A DNA stretch of 11,048 nt, taken from assembly GCA_900754255.1 (NCBI GenBank), contig CAAECI010000001.1, positions 1 to 11,048 of the forward strand, read 5' to 3'. The DNA comes from an uncultured Succinivibrio sp. (GTDB lineage: Bacteria; Pseudomonadota; Gammaproteobacteria; Enterobacterales; Succinivibrionaceae). Below are positions 6,518 to 11,048 of the stretch, one piece after another; within the stretch, counting starts at the first letter, position 1; each line of letters opens with the position of its first letter. Both the position numbers and the translations under genes were made by a program. The notes under the pieces are model-generated. The model was not told where the DNA came from and made no database searches. It saw only the letters and a list, made by a program, of their open reading frames with translations.

Positions 6518-6793
6518 GTGAATAAAGGTCAGTTAGTCGATTCCGTCGCCAAGAAAGCCAATATTACCTCCAAGCAGGCTCAGCTTGCCGTCAATGCTTT
6601 TATCGATACCGTTAAAGAAACTCTGGCTCAGGGTGAGAGCGTTGCCTTGATCGGTTTCGGCACCTTCCTCGTACGTGATCGCGCCGCTCGTACCGGTCGT
6701 AATCCTCGCACCAAGGAAGTTGTTCAGATCCCTGCCGTTAAGGTCCCTGCTTTCAAGGCCGGCGCTCCCTTGAAGGATGCAGTTAACAAGTAA
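6518..6793 (+). CDS. hupB: HU-beta nucleoid-associated protein
   Basis: A 91-residue HU protein (90 in E. coli), starting at GTG as E. coli hupB does. HU is a dimeric DNA-bending protein that compacts the nucleoid and assists replication, recombination and repair. The N-terminal helices (3-38) form the dimer body, GFGTF (46-50) starts the saddle, and the DNA-clasping arm runs 53-75 with RAARTGRNP (55-63); Pro63 is the DNA-intercalating proline of the family. The C-terminal helix is 80-90. Codon use is visibly smoother than in its neighbours (many CGT, GTT, GCT and AAG codons), as expected of a very highly expressed gene. It stands alone between an A-tract-rich leader and a terminator. Assignment to the beta rather than alpha subunit rests on the lon-hupB-ppiD order. 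Confidence 0.97.
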   Translation: MNKGQLVDSVAKKANITSKQAQLAVNAFIDTVKETLAQGESVALIGFGTFLVRDRAARTGRNPRTKEVVQIPAVKVPAFKAGAPLKDAVNK

Positions 6794-6812
6794 GCGTTTT
6801 AGCATGCAAATC

Positions 6813-6842
6813 ATCCCTCCTTAGCTACGGAGGGATTTTTTT
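6813..6842 (+). terminator. Rho-independent terminator of hupB
   Basis: The stem ATCCCTCC (6813-6820) with GGAGGGAT (6829-6836) has an 8-base loop and a run of seven T residues (6836-6842). It begins 19 bases after the hupB stop, so hupB is a monocistronic end point. Confidence 0.92.
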
Positions 6843-6851
6843 GTCTCGTAG

Positions 6852-6870
6852 AGGCCCGTACATCGGGCCT
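6852..6870. repeat. Perfect hairpin/inverted repeat without a T tract
   Basis: AGGCCCG (6852-6858) and CGGGCCT (6864-6870) form a perfect 7-bp stem around a 5-base loop. Neither side has a T run, so it is not a standard terminator on either strand. It sits between the hupB terminator and the predicted -35 of ppiD, ending 6 bases before that element. It could be a protein-binding site, an RNA 3'-end barrier or chance. Confidence 0.6.
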
Positions 6871-6876
6871 TAAGCG

Positions 6877-6905
6877 TTTAACTGGACAGTGATTTCAACT
6901 ATAAT
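6877..6905 (+). promoter_or_regulatory. Probable sigma-70 type promoter of ppiD
   Basis: A perfect TATAAT lies at 6900-6905. A poor -35, TTTAAC, lies at 6877-6882, 17 bases upstream. Transcription would start near 6912, leaving a leader of about 80 bases before the ppiD ATG. The upstream terminator makes a separate ppiD promoter necessary. No sigma-32 or clear Cpx-type site was recognised. Confidence 0.6.
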
Positions 6906-6993
6906 CTTGAGCATGGTCGCAAAAGCGTAAGGCTTGTGCGGCACGTTTAAAATCTTTGCGCCGAATTAGGCTGATCATTTGTAAGAAGACATT

Positions 6994-8916
6994 ATGCTTA
7001 GTGATACCTTAAGAGAGGGTGCGCACGGAAAGATCTTTAAGATCTTATTCTGGATCATCATCCTTTCATTCGTTTTTGCCGGCGTCGGCAATTATCTCAT
7101 TCCTAAACTCAATACCGATCCCGTTGAGATCGGTGATTTTAAGATCAGCTCGGGCGATTGGAACGAGCAGTACAACCGTCGTACTCAGGAAATGCAGCGC
7201 GTTTACGGTCCTCAGGCCACCGAGCTTTTGGAGGACAAGAGCTTCGTCAAGTCCGTACACATGCAGGTTCTCGAGAGCATGATCGACAACGTGGCCCTAA
7301 ATGCCGCCACCTACGAGCAGGGGATCAGAATAGGCGACGATCAGGTTAAGGACACCATTCGTCGCAATCCCGTATTCTTCAAGGACGGTAAATTCGACAA
7401 CGATTTGTATCTGGCCTCAGTGCGCAATATCGGTGCCTCCCCCGAGTACTATGCCGAGCAGGTGCGTATGGGGCTGCTTGCCGATTCCGTACGTGCACCG
7501 GTTTTAGGTTTGGCCTCATTACCCATGCCCTATGAGGATGAAAGCGTACAGAAGCTTTTTTCCCAAACCCGTACGGTTGATCTTTATGTGTTAAATCCCC
7601 TGACTCTTAAGAGCAAGATCAATTTGAGCGACGAGGAGATCAAGGCTTATTACGATGCACACCATAACGAGTTCATGGATCCTGCGTCCGTACGCTTTAA
7701 TTATGTGTATGTATCCTTAGATGAGATCAGCAAAAAGCTTAAGGTTGACGATAAAACCGCCGAGGATTACTACAACATGCATCAGGACGAATTCTCCGTG
7801 CCTGAGCAGCGTGAGGTAAGCCATATTCTGATCAAACCCGGTGACGGCTTTGATGAGAAGGTAGCTAAGGTTGAAGCGGGGCTTAAGGACGGAAGGAATT
7901 TTGCCGATCTTGCCAAGGAGCTCTCTGAGGATCCCAATACCTCCGCCAAGGGCGGGCTCATGGGGTCCTATCAAAAGGGTAAGCTCGCCGCCAACCTTGA
8001 TAAGGCCTTGTTCGATCTTTCCAAGGTGGGAGATGTAACTGCGGTCATCAAGGATGAATTCGGAGCTCATTTCCTGCGCTTTGACGGGATCACCGCCGCG
8101 CATGTTCCCGCCTTTAATGAAATCAAGAAGGATGTAGTAGCCGCCTGTACCGCTCAGGAGGCGCGCAAGGAATACGATGAGGCCGTACAGACCTTAACCG
8201 ACGTATCCTTTGAAAATCCTGATTCACTGGATGCCGTTGCCAAGGCCCTGAAGACCGAGATCAGGGATTCGGGCGCAGTGGTATACGGGACAAGCGATCT
8301 GGCCTGGCCGCTTAACACCGCCGAGATCCAAAAGGCTGCCTTTAAGGAAGAGAACCGTACCTCGGGTACCAATTCTCAAGCTATCTCCATCGGTAATGAT
8401 GCCGCCGCCGTGATCAATGTAGTGTCCTACACCGATGCCAAGCTCGTTGCCTTCGATAAGGCTTCGGACAAGGCCCAGAACCTAGCCTTCAAAGCTAAGG
8501 CCGCTGCTGAGGCGGACAAGATCCTAAAAGCCTTTGCCCAGGATCTGCAAAAGGATGCAAGCACGGCCTTACCCGAGAATGTCAGCGCCCGCAAGGATCT
8601 TATGCTCGCACGCGGCGGACATGAGCTCTCTCCTGCGCTTTCACAGAGCATATTTGCCATGCCCAAGGATGAGGGTAAGGCTTATGTGATAGGCTCCGAT
8701 CATGACAATGCCGCCTTGGCGGTTTTGCAGAAGATCGGTGAAAATGAGCAGGCCTCAGGCGATCAATATAAGACCTTTATCAATTCTCAAATGGTGCAGA
8801 TTAAGAGCGGAGAGGCAAACTCAATGCTTTATAAGGGTGCACGCGAGCTGCAAAAGATCACATATAACGACGATGCTATCAAGATGGTGATACAGCAGGA
8901 TAGCGTTGATAAATAA
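6994..8916 (+). CDS. ppiD: PpiD, membrane-anchored periplasmic chaperone (parvulin-like)
   Basis: A 640-residue PpiD (623 in E. coli). A short cytoplasmic N-terminus is followed by one hydrophobic membrane segment (about 15-36, including FWIIILSFVFAG), and the remainder is periplasmic. The SurA-like N-terminal chaperone part (about 45-230) contains DGKFDNDLYLASV (131-143), matching the family motif GKFDNxRY. A parvulin PPIase-like domain spans about 270-366, with REVSHILI (273-280), GGLMGSYQKGK (320-330) and FGAHFLRFDG (356-365). The C-terminal part (370-640) is variable. PpiD acts next to the SecYEG translocon on newly exported proteins; the E. coli parvulin domain is nearly inactive as an isomerase. 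The ATG at 6994 gives the correct N-terminus, with a weak AAGAAG ribosome site. It is transcribed alone, between a TATAAT promoter and a strong terminator. Confidence 0.95.
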   Translation: MLSDTLREGAHGKIFKILFWIIILSFVFAGVGNYLIPKLNTDPVEIGDFKISSGDWNEQYNRRTQEMQRVYGPQATELLEDKSFVKSVHMQVLESMIDNVALNAATYEQGIRIGDDQVKDTIRRNPVFFKDGKFDNDLYLASVRNIGASPEYYAEQVRMGLLADSVRAPVLGLASLPMPYEDESVQKLFSQTRTVDLYVLNPLTLKSKINLSDEEIKAYYDAHHNEFMDPASVRFNYVYVSLDEISKKLKVDDKTAEDYYNMHQDEFSVPEQREVSHILIKPGDGFDEKVAKVEAGLKDGRNFADLAKELSEDPNTSAKGGLMGSYQKGKLAANLDKALFDLSKVGDVTAVIKDEFGAHFLRFDGITAAHVPAFNEIKKDVVAACTAQEARKEYDEAVQTLTDVSFENPDSLDAVAKALKTEIRDSGAVVYGTSDLAWPLNTAEIQKAAFKEENRTSGTNSQAISIGNDAAAVINVVSYTDAKLVAFDKASDKAQNLAFKAKAAAEADKILKAFAQDLQKDASTALPENVSARKDLMLARGGHELSPALSQSIFAMPKDEGKAYVIGSDHDNAALAVLQKIGENEQASGDQYKTFINSQMVQIKSGEANSMLYKGARELQKITYNDDAIKMVIQQDSVDK

Positions 8917-8939
8917 AATTGCACTAATTTAGTGAATTT

Positions 8940-8971
8940 AAAACCCGAGGTATTGCAACCTCGGGTTTTTT
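8940..8971 (+). terminator. Rho-independent terminator of ppiD
   Basis: A 12-bp stem, the arm 8940-8951 (AAAACCCGAGGT) with 8958-8969 (ACCTCGGGTTTT), has a 6-base loop and T residues through 8971. It lies 23 bases after the ppiD stop. The A run on the 5' side means the structure could also terminate transcription on the opposite strand. Confidence 0.94.
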
Positions 8972-9013
8972 GCTCTTAAATGGTGAACAAATATAGGACA
9001 TTGGATAAGAGCT

Positions 9014-10180
9014 ATGAATTTACATGAATATCAGGCAAAGGAAATTTTTCGCGACTACGGATTGCCGGTAGGCGACTTCAGAGTGAGCAGCAAGGCCACG
9101 GGAATAGGTAAGGGGGCATACGAATTATCCCCGGGACCATTCGTCTGTAAATGTCAGGTACATTCAGGAGCTCGCGGTAAGGCAGGTGGAGTTGCGGTTG
9201 TAGATACTCCGGCCAAGGCCGAAGAATTTGCAGCAAAATGGTTAGGACGCAGACTGGTTACTTTGCAGTCAGGTCCCCACGGACTGCCCGTCAGCCGCAT
9301 CCTCATTGAAAGGGCCTGCGAGATCCAAAGCGAGATCTACGTAAGCTGCGTCATCGATCGCTCCAAAGCGGCGCTGATGGTGATCGCATCGGCCTTCGGC
9401 GGCATGTCGATTGAGGAGGTGGCCAAAACCCATCCCGACCGCATTTTAAAGGAACGCATCGATCTTTTAGTAGGTCCTACCGTGTATCAGGGACGTGATC
9501 TTGCCTACAGACTCGGGCTTAACGGAGCCGCCGTGGGCGAGTTCGTAAAGATCTTCAGGGGAATTGTAAAGATGTTCCTTGAAAAGGATCTTTCATTAGT
9601 GGAGATAAATCCTCTGGCCCTTACCAAGGAGGGGCATTTGCAATGCATCGACGCAAAGATAAATGTCGATCCCTATGCCCTCTATCGTCATCCGGAGCTT
9701 GCCGAGCTTGATGATCCTCTGCAGGAGGATCCGCGCGTTGCCAGGGCCGTGGCGGCTGGCTTTTCCTATGTACCGCTTCAGGGATCCATAGGTTGCCTCG
9801 TTAACGGAGCCGGACTTGCCATGGGCACCATGGACATTATCAAGAGCATGGGCGGAGCACCGGCCAATTTTCTGGATGTAGGCGGTACCGCCTCCAAGGA
9901 GCGTGTAAAGGAGGCCTTTAAGGTGATCTTAGAGGATCCGGCCGTCAAATGCATCATGGTGAATATTTTCGGCGGGATCGTACGCTGCGATATGATTGCC
10001 GAGGGGATCAAGGGGGCCGTGCAGGAGATCAATACCCATGTCCCCGTAGTGGTACGTCTTGAAGGCAACCATGCCGCCGAGGGGCAAAGAATATTGAACG
10101 GATGCGGACTCAACATAGTATCGGCCCGCGATCTGAGACAGAGCGCCGCCTTGGCAGTAAAGGCCGCAGCAGAGGCTTAA
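9014..10180 (+). CDS. sucC: Succinyl-CoA synthetase beta subunit
   Basis: 388 residues, exactly the E. coli SucC length, and it aligns without gaps at the key sites. With SucD it interconverts succinyl-CoA, ADP and phosphate with succinate, CoA and ATP. The ATP-grasp domain has Lys46 (VCKCQVH), Arg54, Glu99 and Glu107 at the nucleotide-binding positions and Asn199 (EINP) and Asp213 (CIDAK) at the Mg2+ positions. Residue 53 is Ala where E. coli has Gly. The C-terminal power-helix and CoA-ligase domain includes NGAGLAMGTMDI (264-275) and NIFGGIVRCD (317-326). The N-terminus MNLHEYQAK fixes the ATG at 9014, although the ribosome site is weak (GATAAGAG). The gap to ppiD is only 97 bases, mostly terminator. 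A TTGCTC/TATAGG promoter (8970-8997, 16-base spacer) is possible but poor. Confidence 0.98.
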   Translation: MNLHEYQAKEIFRDYGLPVGDFRVSSKATGIGKGAYELSPGPFVCKCQVHSGARGKAGGVAVVDTPAKAEEFAAKWLGRRLVTLQSGPHGLPVSRILIERACEIQSEIYVSCVIDRSKAALMVIASAFGGMSIEEVAKTHPDRILKERIDLLVGPTVYQGRDLAYRLGLNGAAVGEFVKIFRGIVKMFLEKDLSLVEINPLALTKEGHLQCIDAKINVDPYALYRHPELAELDDPLQEDPRVARAVAAGFSYVPLQGSIGCLVNGAGLAMGTMDIIKSMGGAPANFLDVGGTASKERVKEAFKVILEDPAVKCIMVNIFGGIVRCDMIAEGIKGAVQEINTHVPVVVRLEGNHAAEGQRILNGCGLNIVSARDLRQSAALAVKAAAEA

Positions 10181-10190
10181 GGAGGGGATC

Positions 10191-11048
10191 ATGAGCATAT
10201 TAGTAGATAAAAACACCAAGGTTATTTGTCAGGGGATCACAGGATCGCAGGGCACCGCACATTGCGAGCAGATGCTCTCCTACGGCACCAAGCTCGTAGC
10301 GGGCGTTACCCCGGGAAAGGGCGGGATCAAGCATTTGGGGCTGCCTGTTTTCAATACCGTACGTGAGGCCTGTGAAAGCACGGGCGCCGATGCCACCATG
10401 ATCATGGTGCCTCCTCCCTTTGCCGCCGATTCCATCTTGGAGGCAATGGATTGCAATATTCCGCTCATTGTATGCATTACGGAGGGGATCCCGGTGCTCG
10501 ACATGCTGAGGGTAAAGGAGAAGCTGCGCTTTTCAAAAAGCCGTCTCATCGGTCCCAATTGCCCGGGGATCTTAACCCCCGCCGGCTGTAAGATCGGGAT
10601 CATGCCCTCTGAGATCTTTAAAAAAGGCAAGGTGGGGATAGTCTCACGCTCGGGGACTCTGACCTATGAGGCGGTAAAGGAAACCTCCGATGCCGGCTAC
10701 GGACAGTCCACCTGTGTGGGCATAGGCGGTGATCCAGTACAGGGATCAAGCTTTGTGGACATGCTCGAGCTTTTTGAACAAGATCCCGAGACCGAGGCCA
10801 TAGTCATGGTGGGCGAAATAGGCGGCAGTGCCGAGCAGGAGGCTGCCCGTTATATCAAGGCCCACGTGACCAAGCCCGTGGTGTCCTATATAGCCGGTGC
10901 TACGGCGCCCAAGGGACAACGTATGGGCCATGCCGGCGCCATTGTTTCAGGCGGCGGATCAACTGCCCTTGAAAAGCGTAAGGTGCTTGAGGAGGCGGGA
11001 GCTACGGTAGTGGATAACCCCCCCCATATCGCCCCCGGCCTCAAAAAA
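10191..11048 (+). CDS. sucD: Succinyl-CoA synthetase alpha subunit (3' end outside window)
   Basis: 286 codons are open to the window edge with no stop; E. coli SucD has 289 residues and the alignment suggests about three residues are missing. The alpha subunit binds CoA and carries the phosphorylated histidine. The N-terminal CoA-binding fold shows GITGSQGT (15-22), VTPGKGG (39-45), TEGIP (97-101) and GPNCPGI (121-127). The ligase domain has SRSGTLTYEAV (152-162), VGIGGDP (176-182) and the active-site His247 in RMGHAGAIVSGG (244-255), which corresponds to phospho-His246 of mature E. coli SucD. The start is set by GGAGG (10181-10185), 5 bases before the ATG and directly after the sucC stop; the 10-base gap indicates co-translation with sucC. 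A C8 tract lies near the 3' end and the frame remains correct across it. Confidence 0.98.
   Translation, partial: MSILVDKNTKVICQGITGSQGTAHCEQMLSYGTKLVAGVTPGKGGIKHLGLPVFNTVREACESTGADATMIMVPPPFAADSILEAMDCNIPLIVCITEGIPVLDMLRVKEKLRFSKSRLIGPNCPGILTPAGCKIGIMPSEIFKKGKVGIVSRSGTLTYEAVKETSDAGYGQSTCVGIGGDPVQGSSFVDMLELFEQDPETEAIVMVGEIGGSAEQEAARYIKAHVTKPVVSYIAGATAPKGQRMGHAGAIVSGGGSTALEKRKVLEEAGATVVDNPPHIAPGLKK

Noticed and set aside
6852..6870. Hairpin read as a second terminator of hupB
   Set aside because: No T run follows the stem on either strand, and a good terminator already lies at 6813-6842.
8970..8997. TTGCTC-N16-TATAGG as a promoter for sucC
   Set aside because: It overlaps the T tract of the ppiD terminator, both hexamers are poor, and it would leave a leader of only about 10 bases. 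Mentioned in the sucC entry but too weak to list as a feature.
1..11048. CRISPR array, tRNA or rRNA, insertion sequences, riboswitch
   Set aside because: Reading both strands of all gaps showed no spaced repeats, cloverleaf, transposase or long structured leader. The gaps are short and filled by terminators, promoters or A-tracts.

Overview
The window is ordinary gammaproteobacterial chromosome, read almost entirely from the + strand. It carries the conserved protein-quality-control neighbourhood clpP (3' end), clpX, lon, hupB, ppiD, followed by sucC and a nearly complete sucD. The proteins align closely with Escherichia coli homologues recalled from memory. Gene order, a GTG start on hupB shared with E. 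coli, a YqcC-family gene and a DnaC-like gene all point to Gammaproteobacteria. The unusual contents between lon and hupB and the position of sucCD suggest a lineage well away from the enterics. A Succinivibrionaceae/Aeromonadales-type organism is a guess I cannot confirm without a search. No mobile element, CRISPR array, tRNA or rRNA was seen.

Layout. Bases 1-138 hold the end of clpP. clpX (163-1434) follows and is closed by a strong terminator (1452-1479). lon (1562-4045) has its own promoter of the sigma-32 heat-shock type (1498-1531). An unrecognised acidic 139-residue protein (4042-4461) starts inside the last codons of lon with an ATGA overlap and ends at a terminator (4469-4492). A second unit follows: a DnaC-like ATPase (4602-5456), ruvX (5459-5890) and a yqcC-like gene (5895-6245), packed 2 and 4 bases apart. 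A 272-base A-tract-rich gap leads to hupB (6518-6793) and its terminator (6813-6842). A free-standing hairpin and a TATAAT promoter precede ppiD (6994-8916), which has its own terminator (8940-8971). sucC (9014-10180) and sucD (10191 to the window end) close the window.

How the genes work together. ClpXP and Lon are the ATP-dependent cytoplasmic proteases. PpiD is the membrane-anchored periplasmic chaperone, and HU organises the nucleoid. In E. coli these lie in the order clpP-clpX-lon-hupB-ppiD. Here a four-gene block is inserted between lon and hupB. It pairs a possible Lon partner (coupled to lon) with a small replication/recombination unit (helicase-loader-like ATPase plus RuvX). sucCD encode both subunits of succinyl-CoA synthetase, and here they are not preceded by sucAB.

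Points most worth a second look: the lon-coupled unknown ORF; the DnaC-like protein, which seems to lack both the Walker B glutamate and the box VII arginine; the heat-shock promoter of lon; and a strong excess of GATC across the whole window (about 159 by hand count, about 43 expected at random), produced by context-dependent codon choice. I see no clearly new multi-gene defence or mobile system.
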